Source: Microbispora amethystogenes
Lineage (GTDB): Bacteria > Actinomycetota > Actinomycetes > Streptosporangiales > Streptosporangiaceae
DNA: 64,000 nucleotides
Direction: 5' to 3'
NCBI RefSeq assembly: GCF_016863015.1
Contig: NZ_BOOB01000009.1
Span: forward strand, 124,001-188,000
Of the stretch, positions 1 through 7,622 are shown piece after piece. Every line of letters begins with the position of its first letter. Position 1 is the first letter of the stretch. The translations under genes and the position numbers were made by a program. Below the pieces are notes generated by a model that did not search any database, was not told the origin of the DNA, and saw nothing but the letters and a program-made list of their open reading frames with translations.

Positions 1-1
1 C

Positions 2-1393
2 GACCGCCGGTTCTTCCGGGTCCGTCGGCGCAGGAGCGGCGGTGTGGAGGGGGAGTTCTACCTGCCGGTGGAGGCCGCCGCGCGGTTGCAGCACCTGTTC
101 GACGTCTACGCCAAGCCCAAGGCGGAGGGTGATGACCGGACGCTGAGTGTGCGGAACGCCGACGCGCTGATCGCGCTCCTGGAGAACAAGATCGCCACCG
201 AGCTTCTGGTACTGGTCAACGCCGAATCCCTCCCCGACGACCCTCCAGCCGAGGACTGCGCAACCGAGGACCCTGCAGCCGGGCATCCCGCAGACAACCT
301 CGCCGGCACGGCCGCGTCAGGCACGGATTTCTCGGGGGACCATCCCACAGATACCGGCCCCCCGAGCGGCTTTCCCTCGGACGAGGGCGAGCCCACCGTT
401 GAGGAGTGCGCCGGCGAAGAGGCAGCGGGTGCGGAGCCTGGCACTCGGCCATTGACCGTCAGCCCCGAACACACAGCCACAGTGCCCCCGGCGGGCACTG
501 ATAGCTCTGCCGACGATGATGGGTGCTCGGCCGTTGCGCACTCCGCAGGAGATGACACCTCCCCTGCCGCCTTCCCTGCCGCGACCTCCGCGGCCGCAGG
601 TGCGGGCGGTGACGGACAGGAGCCCGCCACCGGCCGCCCAGCCGCCGGTAGCTCGCCCACCGACGGTCCTGTCGCCTGGCCGCACTTCGACCCAACCGAA
701 AACGACGAGCGCGGCGACCTGCGCGACGGCGATGACATCCAGCAGGGCCACGCCAATGACCCCGACGACGACCCCGGCGCTCAAGAAGAGGGGACCGAGC
801 AGGGACACCACAGAAACCGAGTGCGGCGGTCGCAGCAGGCACCCCCGCAGCAGGCGCATGCCCCTGATCCTCCACTGGAGCACAACGCTCCGCCGGGTGC
901 GGATCACGGCGGCGACGCCTGGCCAGGAGCCGACGCTCGGTCGGGGTTGGGGGTGAATGGTCCGCCGGGGGTGTGGTTGCGGGGGTTGCCGGGGCTGATC
1001 CTGGCGACCGGGCATCTGCTGCCCGTCTCCAGCGTGCACCGGCTGGCTCGCACCAGCACTTTGGTGAGGATCGTCATGGATGCCGCTGGGCAGGTGCTGG
1101 ACATGGGCCGCAAGGTTCGCCTGGCCACCCCGGCCCAGCGGCGGGCGGTCTTCGCCCGGTATGCCACCTGCTGGGTCGACGGCTGCCCCCTGCCCGCCAC
1201 GATGTGCCAGATCGACCACGCCGACGACTGGTGCAGCGGCGGGCTTACCGACTTGAAGCTGCTCGGGCCGGCGTGCCAGTTCCACAACCGCGACCGCTAC
1301 CGCCACCCCACTCGCTACACCCGCCGCAACATCGGCGACGACCGTTGGGCCTTCGCCTACCGCAATCCCCGCACCAACCGGAGACGCCTATGA
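2..1393 (+). CDS. DUF222 / HNH endonuclease-domain protein (5' end outside window)
   Basis: The frame is open from the left edge, and the residues before the first GTG (at 44) fit the DUF222 (13E12-repeat) family, so the true start lies upstream. The visible N-terminal part (FYLPVEAAARLQ..., YAKP, R.ADAL) is the end of the DUF222 region. About residues 65-290 are a low-complexity acidic, Ala/Pro/Gly-rich linker, unusually long for the family. The C-terminal 75 residues carry an HNH module: CWVDGCPLP, CQIDHADDW, a GG.TDL turn and CQFHNRDR, with two Cys pairs able to hold zinc and the catalytic His in QIDH. Such genes are abundant in actinobacteria, often within mobile or repeated families; the function is probably nicking or repair but is not established. 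Confidence 0.85.
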   Translation, partial: DRRFFRVRRRRSGGVEGEFYLPVEAAARLQHLFDVYAKPKAEGDDRTLSVRNADALIALLENKIATELLVLVNAESLPDDPPAEDCATEDPAAGHPADNLAGTAASGTDFSGDHPTDTGPPSGFPSDEGEPTVEECAGEEAAGAEPGTRPLTVSPEHTATVPPAGTDSSADDDGCSAVAHSAGDDTSPAAFPAATSAAAGAGGDGQEPATGRPAAGSSPTDGPVAWPHFDPTENDERGDLRDGDDIQQGHANDPDDDPGAQEEGTEQGHHRNRVRRSQQAPPQQAHAPDPPLEHNAPPGADHGGDAWPGADARSGLGVNGPPGVWLRGLPGLILATGHLLPVSSVHRLARTSTLVRIVMDAAGQVLDMGRKVRLATPAQRRAVFARYATCWVDGCPLPATMCQIDHADDWCSGGLTDLKLLGPACQFHNRDRYRHPTRYTRRNIGDDRWAFAYRNPRTNRRRL

Positions 1394-1420
1394 GGGCGGG
1401 CGCCTTGATGCCTCTGGTTG

Positions 1421-1459
1421 GTCAGCCGAACAGGTCAGCCGAACAGGTCAGCCGAACAG
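1421..1459. repeat. 13-bp tandem repeat (3 copies) over a stop codon
   Basis: The unit GTCAGCCGAACAG occurs three times head to tail (1421-1433, 1434-1446, 1447-1459) and a fourth, degenerate start follows. Read on the minus strand each copy repeats the last codons and the TGA of the neighbouring methyltransferase-like gene, so the gene end has been duplicated without changing the protein. Confidence 0.9.
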
Positions 1460-2290
1460 GTCGGCCGGGGGCACGGGAGCGAGGACGGCGTCGCCGTCGT
1501 TGATGGGGGCGGCTCCGGCGACCAGCCGGGTCAGGTCCTCACCCGCGACGCATCGGGCCTGGGTGAGGCCGCCCGCGGCCCGGCGGGTCAGTGCCTCAAC
1601 GGGCAACTGCCCGGGGGCCGCCGTCAGGATGACGTTGCCGAACCTGCGGCCGCGCAGAATGCCGGGCTCGGCGATCAGGGCGGTGTGCGGGAACACGCGG
1701 GCAACCGTGGAGACGACCCGTTTGACGAAGGGCAGGCCCTTGCCGTCCGCCACGTTGATCAGGGCGGTTCCGGAGGGCCGCAGCACGCGGGCGATCTCCG
1801 TCATGTATTCCGTGGTCGCGAGTTCGACCGGCATGGTCGCGCCCGTGAACGCGTCGAGCACGAACAGGTCGGCCGAGGCGTCCGGCAGGGCGGCGGTCGC
1901 CGCGCGGCCGTCCGCCACCCGGACCTTCAGCCGGGGCACGGACTTGAGACTCAGCTGGTCGCGTACGAGCTGGACCAGCCCGGCGTCCGGTTCGACGACG
2001 ATGTGCCGGGACCCGGGCCGGCGGGCGGAGACGTAGCGCGGGATCGTGCAGGCCCCGCCGCCGACGTGCACGGCGTCGAGCGGGCCCTCCGGCAGGCAGT
2101 CGATCACGGCGGCGATGAGCTGCACGTAGGAGAAGTCCAGATAGGTGGGATCAGTCAGGTCCACGTACGACTGGGGCACGCCGTCCCTGATCAGCATCCA
2201 TCCGTCGGGCCGGTCGAGGTCACGCAGGAGCTCCACCTCGCCGAAGGTCACTTGATAGCGGCCTGGCAACGGTTCTTTGCTCCTTGCCAC
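1448..2290 (-). CDS. Spermidine-synthase-like SAM-binding protein
   Basis: 280 aa. It has the Rossmann fold of the spermidine synthase/methyltransferase superfamily: motif I near residue 77 (VHVGGGACTIPRYV), the acidic end of strand 2 (VVEPDAG), a DGRAA loop and FVLDAFTG at the catalytic-loop position, then a C-terminal VILTA strand. This resembles the many actinobacterial 'spermidine synthase-like' proteins that lack proof of polyamine synthesis; the N-terminal substrate-gate residues are not clear, so substrate is unknown. Start is GTG at 2290 with AGGAG seven bases upstream. It is transcribed divergently from the penicillin-binding protein, with only 32 bases between start codons, so the promoters overlap. 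Confidence 0.8.
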   Translation of the reverse strand: MARSKEPLPGRYQVTFGEVELLRDLDRPDGWMLIRDGVPQSYVDLTDPTYLDFSYVQLIAAVIDCLPEGPLDAVHVGGGACTIPRYVSARRPGSRHIVVEPDAGLVQLVRDQLSLKSVPRLKVRVADGRAATAALPDASADLFVLDAFTGATMPVELATTEYMTEIARVLRPSGTALINVADGKGLPFVKRVVSTVARVFPHTALIAEPGILRGRRFGNVILTAAPGQLPVEALTRRAAGGLTQARCVAGEDLTRLVAGAAPINDGDAVLAPVPPADLFG

Positions 2291-2322
2291 CTTTGACTCC
2301 TTTCGCGTGATATGAGAACCGT

Positions 2323-3957
2323 ATGCGGAACAGGGCCCTGCTCGCCCTCGTCACGGTCGCCGCGGCCATATTCGTCTTCGGCGTGGTCGGACTCGTGGTC
2401 TCGGGCAGGCAGGAGCCGGTGATGGTCGCCACGCCGGCCGCGTCCCCCACCATCCCGCGGACGCTCGCACTGCGTCCCGACGGCTCGCCGGACGAGACGG
2501 CCGCCGCCTACTTCGCCGCCTGGGCCAAGGGCGACTACGAGGCGATGCGCGATCTCGTCGACGAGCCGCCGGCCGACTTCGCCGACCAGCATCGCGAGTT
2601 CGAGGACGCCGCCCTGTCGAACTCGATGCGGATCACGCCCGGGGCCGTCAAACGCGACGGGGACGAGACGGCCGAGGTGCCCTTCACGCAGGAACGGGAC
2701 GAGCCGGACAAGGGGCCCTGGCGCTTCGACTCGGTCCTGCGCCTGGCCGTACGGGACGCGACCTGGAAGGTGCTGTGGACGCCGGCCGTCATGTTCCCCG
2801 AGATCGAGGCCGGCGGCCGTCTCGTCAGGACCACGCCGATGACCGGGCCGCTGCGGCCGGTGACCCGGGAAGGGGAGGAGTTCCCCCAGGACTCGGACGC
2901 CGACGCGTATCTCGACGGGCTCACCGGCCATGCAGTGGTGCCGACGAACGGTGTCGAGGTGGGGTGGGAGCTGCGGGTCGAGAACCCCGGGTCGCCGTCG
3001 AAGGCCGTCCTCGCCTACACGCCCAAGGGGGAATCGACCGGCGTACGGACGACCATCGAGTGGTCGGTTCAGGCCGCGGCGGCGCGGGCGCTCGACGGGG
3101 TGCCGCAGCGGGCCGCCATCGTCGCCGTACGGCCGACCACCGGGGAGATCCTCGCGGTCGCCGACCGGCTGGGCGGACGTGGCGCGTTCGAGCGCAAGTA
3201 CGCCCCCGGTTCGACGTTCAAGACGGTCACGGCCGCCGCCCTGCTCGGCGGAGGGCTGGTCCCCGACACCACGGTGGAGTGCCCGTCGGTCTACCAGATC
3301 CCCTTCCACCGGGCGATCCCGAACTACCACGACGAGGACCACGGGGCGGTCACACTGCGCCACGCCTTCGCCCTGTCGTGCAACACCACCTTCGCCCGGC
3401 TGACGATCGAGCGACTGAACGCCGACAGGCTGGTCGAGCAGGCGAGGGCGTTCGGCTTCGGCGTGGAGGGGGAGAACGGCGGCGGCCAGGGGAGTGGACA
3501 GGGCGGCGGCTACACGTGCGGCAGCCTGAAACGGCCGGAGAACCCCGACGCGCTCGCCGAGGACTCCTTCGGCCAGGGCACGGTCGAGGCGACCCCGCTG
3601 TGCATGGCGCTGGTCGCGGCGGCGGTGAAGAGCGGTGAATGGCGGCCTGCCCGCCCGCTGGCGGAGGAGGCGTCCCAGGGCGAGCTGCCGCAGAGCGTGC
3701 CCCTGCCGTCGAACGTGGCGGAAGGGCTGCGCGACCTGATGAGCGCGGTCACCGTCGACGGGACCGCCGCCGAGGCGCACCTGCCGGAGGGGGTGGCCGG
3801 CAAGACCGGCACGGCGGAGGACTGGCAGGGCGGCCAGGACCACGCCTGGTTCATCGGCTATCAGGGCGACCTCGCCTTCGCCGTGTTCGTCGAGCACGGC
3901 GGCACCGGGCGCAGCGCCGCCGTGCCCATCGCCGCCCGCTTCCTGCAGGCCCTGTAG
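2323..3957 (+). CDS. Penicillin-binding protein, transpeptidase with NTF2-like N-terminal domain
   Basis: 544 aa, cross-links peptidoglycan outside the membrane. Residues about 7-27 form a signal anchor; residues 50-165 are an NTF2-like domain (ETAAAYFAAWAKGDYEAMRDLVD) as in the MecA/PbpA-type proteins; the C-terminal 300 residues are the penicilloyl-serine transpeptidase. All three active-site motifs are present: STFK (in APGSTFKTV), SCN (LSCNTTFA) and KTGTAE. The usual longer class B dimerisation region is reduced. It stands alone, diverging from the spermidine-synthase-like gene and converging on the Lrp gene 25 bases away. No clear Shine-Dalgarno precedes ATG 2323, so the transcript may be nearly leaderless. 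Confidence 0.9.
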   Translation: MRNRALLALVTVAAAIFVFGVVGLVVSGRQEPVMVATPAASPTIPRTLALRPDGSPDETAAAYFAAWAKGDYEAMRDLVDEPPADFADQHREFEDAALSNSMRITPGAVKRDGDETAEVPFTQERDEPDKGPWRFDSVLRLAVRDATWKVLWTPAVMFPEIEAGGRLVRTTPMTGPLRPVTREGEEFPQDSDADAYLDGLTGHAVVPTNGVEVGWELRVENPGSPSKAVLAYTPKGESTGVRTTIEWSVQAAAARALDGVPQRAAIVAVRPTTGEILAVADRLGGRGAFERKYAPGSTFKTVTAAALLGGGLVPDTTVECPSVYQIPFHRAIPNYHDEDHGAVTLRHAFALSCNTTFARLTIERLNADRLVEQARAFGFGVEGENGGGQGSGQGGGYTCGSLKRPENPDALAEDSFGQGTVEATPLCMALVAAAVKSGEWRPARPLAEEASQGELPQSVPLPSNVAEGLRDLMSAVTVDGTAAEAHLPEGVAGKTGTAEDWQGGQDHAWFIGYQGDLAFAVFVEHGGTGRSAAVPIAARFLQAL

Positions 3958-3982
3958 ACCAAGTAGGGCCCTCGCAGGCCCC

Positions 3983-4429
3983 TCAGACGCCGGGCCAGGC
4001 GAACCGGTGGGTGTGGATCCCGAAGTAGGTGAACGCCTCGGCCCTGGTCACGCCGGGAACGCGTTTGACGTGGTCGTTGAGCACCGCGAGGAGCTCGGCG
4101 GGCTCCCGGCACACCACCTCGGCGAACAGGTCGAACGAGCCCGCCGTGAGCACCACGTAGATCACGCCGGGCAGCTCGCTGATCCGGTCGGCGACCTCGT
4201 GCACGTCGCTGTCGACGCGTACGCCGATCAGCGCCATGACCGGAAGGCCCAGCGCCATCGGGTCGGTGACCCCGACGATCTGCACGACGCCCTCGTCGCG
4301 CAGCCGCTGCACCCGCTGCCGTACGGCGGGGGCGGACAGGCCGGTCGCCTCGGCGAGCGCGGTGTAGGAGGCCCGGCCGTCCCGCTGCAGCTCGCGCAGC
4401 AGGACCCGGTCGATCTCGTCGGGGATCAT
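3983..4429 (-). CDS. Lrp/AsnC family regulator (likely lysine catabolism)
   Basis: 148 aa, full length for the family: N-terminal winged HTH (IDRVLLRELQRDGRASYTALAEATGLSAPAVRQRVQRL) followed by the RAM ligand-binding domain (GVRVDSDVHEVADRI..., VLTAGSFDLFAEV). Its ATG overlaps the TGA of the upstream aminotransferase gene (ATGA, 4426-4429), so the two are translationally coupled. lat lies just beyond, divergent. In Mycobacterium tuberculosis an Lrp-type gene (Rv3291c) is adjacent to lat (Rv3290c); by that synteny this protein probably senses lysine or another amino acid and controls lat and the aminotransferase operon (inference). Confidence 0.9.
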   Translation of the reverse strand: MIPDEIDRVLLRELQRDGRASYTALAEATGLSAPAVRQRVQRLRDEGVVQIVGVTDPMALGLPVMALIGVRVDSDVHEVADRISELPGVIYVVLTAGSFDLFAEVVCREPAELLAVLNDHVKRVPGVTRAEAFTYFGIHTHRFAWPGV

Positions 4430-5781
4430 GCGACCAGCTCGGCGACCGCCGCCGCGAACACCTCGTGGTGCCGGTCCACGTCGGCCTCGGTGGTGGCCGG
4501 GGACATCAGCGCCATGTTGTGGAACGGCGTGAGCAGCACTCCCCGGTTGGCGAGGTGGACGTGCAGGTAGTCGTCCAGCTCGGGATCGCCGGCGGCGTTC
4601 GACTCACCGCCGTCGCGCGGGGCCGGGCTGGTGAAGCGATACTCGGCGCGCGCGCCCAACTGCGTGACCGACCACGGCAGGCCGTGCGCGTCGATGATCT
4701 CCTGAACCCCTTTGGCGAAACGGGTCGCCAGCTCGGTCATGGCGGAGAACGCGTCGTCGGTCAGCACGTGCTCCAGGGTGGCCCGCATGGCGGCGACGGA
4801 CAGGGGGTTGCCCGCCAGCGTGCCGCCGACCCCGCCCATGTCGACCAGGTCGAGCCCGTCCATGGCCTCGATCCGGGCGGCGACCTCGGCCGACAGGCCG
4901 TACCCGCCGCTCGGGATGCCGCCGCCGACGGCCTTGCCGATCGTCACGATGTCGGGACGCAGGTTCCAGGCCTTCGTGCAGCCGCCGGGCCCGGCCGAGA
5001 AGGTGTGGGTCTCGTCGTTGATCAGCAGGCTGCCGTACCGCCGGGTCAGCTCGCGCACGCCCTCCAGGTAGCCCGGCTCGGGCAGCACGATCCCGATGTT
5101 GGTCAGGGCGGGCTCCATCAGGACCGCCGCGACGTCGCCGTACGCCAGCTCGCGCTCCAGCGCGGGCAGGTCGTTGAACTCCACGACGCGGGAGGTGACA
5201 GCGGGGTCGACCGGCGCGCCGACGTTGCCCTCCCGGGACTCCTGCCGGCCATCCGGGCCGACCACGATCAGCACCTCGTCCACGCTGCCGTGGTAGCAGT
5301 AGCTGTTCACCAGGATCTTCGGCCTGCCGGTGATCGCCCGGGCCAGCCGGATCGCCCACCGGTTGGCGTCGGTGGCGGTCAGCGAGAAGCTCCAGTACGG
5401 CAGGCCGAACCGGCGGCCGAGCTCGGCGCCGACCCAGGCGGCGTCCTCGGTCGGCATCATCACCGTGGCGCCGCCCCGGCGGCCGAACCGGTCGGCGACC
5501 GCCTCGACGGTGGCCTGCGGGGAATGCCCGGCCATCGCGCCCGTGTCACCGAGGCAGAGATCGACGTACTCGTGGCCGTCGAGGTCGGTGACGCGGGCGC
5601 CGTGGGCCTCGGCCAGGTACAACGGGAAGCCCGCGGCCGTCTTGTTCATCCACGTCATCGGCACGCCGCCGAAGAGATGCCCCCTCGCCTGCTCGTACGC
5701 GGCGGCCGAGCGCGGGTTCCGCTCCCGGAAGAGGCCGCGCTCGCGGTCGAGCAGCCGGGCCAGGCGAGTACGGTCGATCAT
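4426..5781 (-). CDS. Class III PLP aminotransferase (glutamate-1-semialdehyde aminomutase-like)
   Basis: 451 aa from ATG 5781, preceded by AGGGAA on the minus strand; a longer reading to 5838 has no ribosome site. Fold-type I aminotransferase of class III: cofactor region NDETHTFSAGPGG, Schiff-base lysine in TIGKAVGGGIPSGGYG, and the MGGVGGTLAGNPLSVAA segment typical of the glutamate-1-semialdehyde aminomutase branch. Its neighbourhood (Lrp, lat) argues for amino-acid catabolism rather than haem synthesis, and no hem genes are near. The substrate cannot be read from sequence; an omega- or diamine-type substrate related to lysine is a reasonable guess. Confidence 0.88.
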   Translation of the reverse strand: MIDRTRLARLLDRERGLFRERNPRSAAAYEQARGHLFGGVPMTWMNKTAAGFPLYLAEAHGARVTDLDGHEYVDLCLGDTGAMAGHSPQATVEAVADRFGRRGGATVMMPTEDAAWVGAELGRRFGLPYWSFSLTATDANRWAIRLARAITGRPKILVNSYCYHGSVDEVLIVVGPDGRQESREGNVGAPVDPAVTSRVVEFNDLPALERELAYGDVAAVLMEPALTNIGIVLPEPGYLEGVRELTRRYGSLLINDETHTFSAGPGGCTKAWNLRPDIVTIGKAVGGGIPSGGYGLSAEVAARIEAMDGLDLVDMGGVGGTLAGNPLSVAAMRATLEHVLTDDAFSAMTELATRFAKGVQEIIDAHGLPWSVTQLGARAEYRFTSPAPRDGGESNAAGDPELDDYLHVHLANRGVLLTPFHNMALMSPATTEADVDRHHEVFAAAVAELVA

Positions 5782-5991
5782 GTTCCCTGCCTCAGAAAAG
5801 CTTGCCGAGCTCGGTTTCAGCCACCGAATCTGAAGCAAACGTACACAACCACGTCCGTTTCGTCAGCGCTGGGGTAGGTGCGTCTGTGGTCGGACAATAT
5901 CCTTCCTGGATGGTATTAAGGCGGAAACCATTCACATAGATGACCACCTGTGAGGGAATCATCTCGTCTCCCGGCCTGACGCGGAGGCGAC
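5782..5991. promoter_or_regulatory. Divergent promoter region, aminotransferase-lrp / lat
   Basis: 210 bases between divergent starts, markedly richer in A/T (for example 5895-5940) than the flanking genes. An ATGGT...ACCAT inverted repeat with 12-base spacing lies at 5910-5931 and is a weak candidate Lrp-type operator. A GGAGG ribosome site precedes lat at about 5983. No convincing -35/-10 pair can be assigned by eye. Confidence 0.5.
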
Positions 5992-7266
5992 ATGGACCCC
6001 AGCGCTGTGCACGACGCCCTCGCACGGCACCTGCTCGTCGACGGTTTCCGGCTGGTGCTCGACCTGGACCGGAGCGCGGGCTCCTGGCTGGTCGACGCCC
6101 GTGACGGGCGGAGGTACCTGGACTTCTATACGTTCTTCGCCTCGTCGCCGCTCGGGCTCAACCCCTTCGCCGGCGAGCCCGAGTTCGTCGCACTGCTCGG
6201 CCGGGTGGCGGCCAACAAGCCCGCCAACTCCGACATCTACACCGTGCACCTCGCCGAGTTCGTCGAGACGTTCCGGCGGGTGCTCGGCGACCCGGAACTG
6301 CCGCACCTGTTCTTCGTCGAGGGCGGCTCCGCGGCCGTGGAGAACGCGCTCAAGTGCGCCTTCGACTGGAAGAGCCGCTGGAATGAAGCCAACGGCCGCC
6401 ATCCGGGCCTCGGCACCCGGGTCCTCCACCTGACCCGGGCCTTCCACGGCCGCGGCGGCTACGCGCTCTCGCTCACCAACACCGACGCCGTCAAGACCGA
6501 CCGGTTCCCCCGGTTCTACTGGCCGCGTGTCGACGTCCCGGCGATCCATCTCGGGGACGTCGAACGCGCCGAGGAACGGGCGCTGGCGCAGGCGAGGGAG
6601 GCGTTCGAGAGGTTCCGCCACGACATCGCCTGCTTCGTCGCCGAGCCGATCCAGGGCGAAGGGGGCGACAACCACATGCGCCCGGAGTTCCTGCGGGCGA
6701 TGCAGGACCTGTGCCACGAGTACGAGGCGCTGTTCGTGCTGGACGAGGTGCAGACCGGGGTGGGTCTCACCGGCACGCCCTGGGCGTACCAGCAGCTCGG
6801 GCTGGCCCCTGACATCGTGGCTTTCGCGAAGAAGGTCCAGGTCGGCGGCATCATGGCGGGCCGCAGGGTGGACCTGGTGCCGGACAACGTGTTCCGGGTG
6901 AGCGGCAGGATCAACTCCACCTGGGGCGGCGGACTGGTCGACATGGTGCGGTCCCGCCGGATGCTGGAGATCATCGAGCGGGACGGGCTGATCCCGAGGG
7001 CGGCGATCCTGGGCGAGAAGCTGCTGGGCGCCCTGCGGGGCCTGGAGTCCGACGGACTGGTCGCCAACGCGCGGGGCCGCGGGCTCATGTGCGCCTTCGA
7101 CGTCCCCGACCCCGGCGGGCTGGTCACCCGGCTGCGGGAGGAGCGGGCGATCCTGGTCCTGCGCTGCGGCGATCGGTCGGTGCGGCTACGCCCTGCCCTG
7201 TCCGTCCAGCCCGACGAGCTTGAGCACGGTCTCGCCGGTCTCCGCGCCTGCCTCACCGGCGTCTGA
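5992..7266 (+). CDS. lat: L-lysine 6-transaminase
   Basis: 424 aa. Transfers the epsilon-amino group of lysine to 2-oxoglutarate giving 2-aminoadipate semialdehyde/piperideine-6-carboxylate, the first step of lysine catabolism in actinobacteria and of beta-lactam precursor supply in some. Family hallmarks: [11 protein letters not shown] near the N-terminus, [14 protein letters not shown] (phosphate-binding region), [42 protein letters not shown], and the PLP lysine in [14 protein letters not shown]. Length matches known Lat proteins. A GGAGG site lies 7 bases before ATG. No beta-lactam genes and no piperideine-6-carboxylate dehydrogenase are in the window, so a catabolic or persistence role is favoured. 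Its 3' end overlaps the convergent LuxR-type gene by 81 bases. Confidence 0.93.
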   Translation: MDPSAVHDALARHLLVDGFRLVLDLDRSAGSWLVDARDGRRYLDFYTFFASSPLGLNPFAGEPEFVALLGRVAANKPANSDIYTVHLAEFVETFRRVLGDPELPHLFFVEGGSAAVENALKCAFDWKSRWNEANGRHPGLGTRVLHLTRAFHGRGGYALSLTNTDAVKTDRFPRFYWPRVDVPAIHLGDVERAEERALAQAREAFERFRHDIACFVAEPIQGEGGDNHMRPEFLRAMQDLCHEYEALFVLDEVQTGVGLTGTPWAYQQLGLAPDIVAFAKKVQVGGIMAGRRVDLVPDNVFRVSGRINSTWGGGLVDMVRSRRMLEIIERDGLIPRAAILGEKLLGALRGLESDGLVANARGRGLMCAFDVPDPGGLVTRLREERAILVLRCGDRSVRLRPALSVQPDELEHGLAGLRACLTGV

Positions 7267-7512
7267 GCACGCGGGTTTTGAGCAGCCGGTGTCTCCGGAC
7301 GGGTCCGCCTCGCCGCGCCAGCGGCAGATGGCCCTGACCCGCGACTCCACGCCCAGCTTGGCGTAGATGCGGTTCACGTGGTTCTTCACGGTCTTCTCGC
7401 TCAGGAACAGCCGCTGGGCGATCTCGCCATTGGAGTGACCTGTGGCGATCAGCTCCATGACCTCGCTTTCCCGCTTACTCAACCCAAGGGCGGTGTGGTC
7501 GTCGCCTCTCAT
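7186..7512 (-). CDS. Small LuxR-type HTH protein
   Basis: 108 aa from ATG 7512 (GGAGG four bases upstream); an alternative start at 7575 adds 21 residues without a ribosome site. The first 70 residues are a complete GerE/LuxR DNA-binding domain: [45 protein letters not shown]. No receiver or other sensor domain precedes it, so it is a free-standing effector as in many actinobacterial orphan regulators. The C-terminal 40 residues are low-complexity and lie antisense to the end of lat (7186-7266), which may simply be read-through of the overlap. Confidence 0.75.
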   Translation of the reverse strand: MRGDDHTALGLSKRESEVMELIATGHSNGEIAQRLFLSEKTVKNHVNRIYAKLGVESRVRAICRWRGEADPSGDTGCSKPACSDAGEAGAETGETVLKLVGLDGQGRA

Positions 7513-7622
7513 CCGGCCTCCGTCGAAGACGTCAGAGATCGCCGGGGCCCCCGCGCGGCGGTTGTCAGGCAGCATAACCCGCTACGTTCACCTTTTGGGA
7601 AAAATGCACTGACTTGCCCGGG

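Noticed and set aside
2248-3897. 549-codon minus-strand frame over the penicillin-binding protein
   Set aside because: No domain; the opposite frame contains all transpeptidase motifs.
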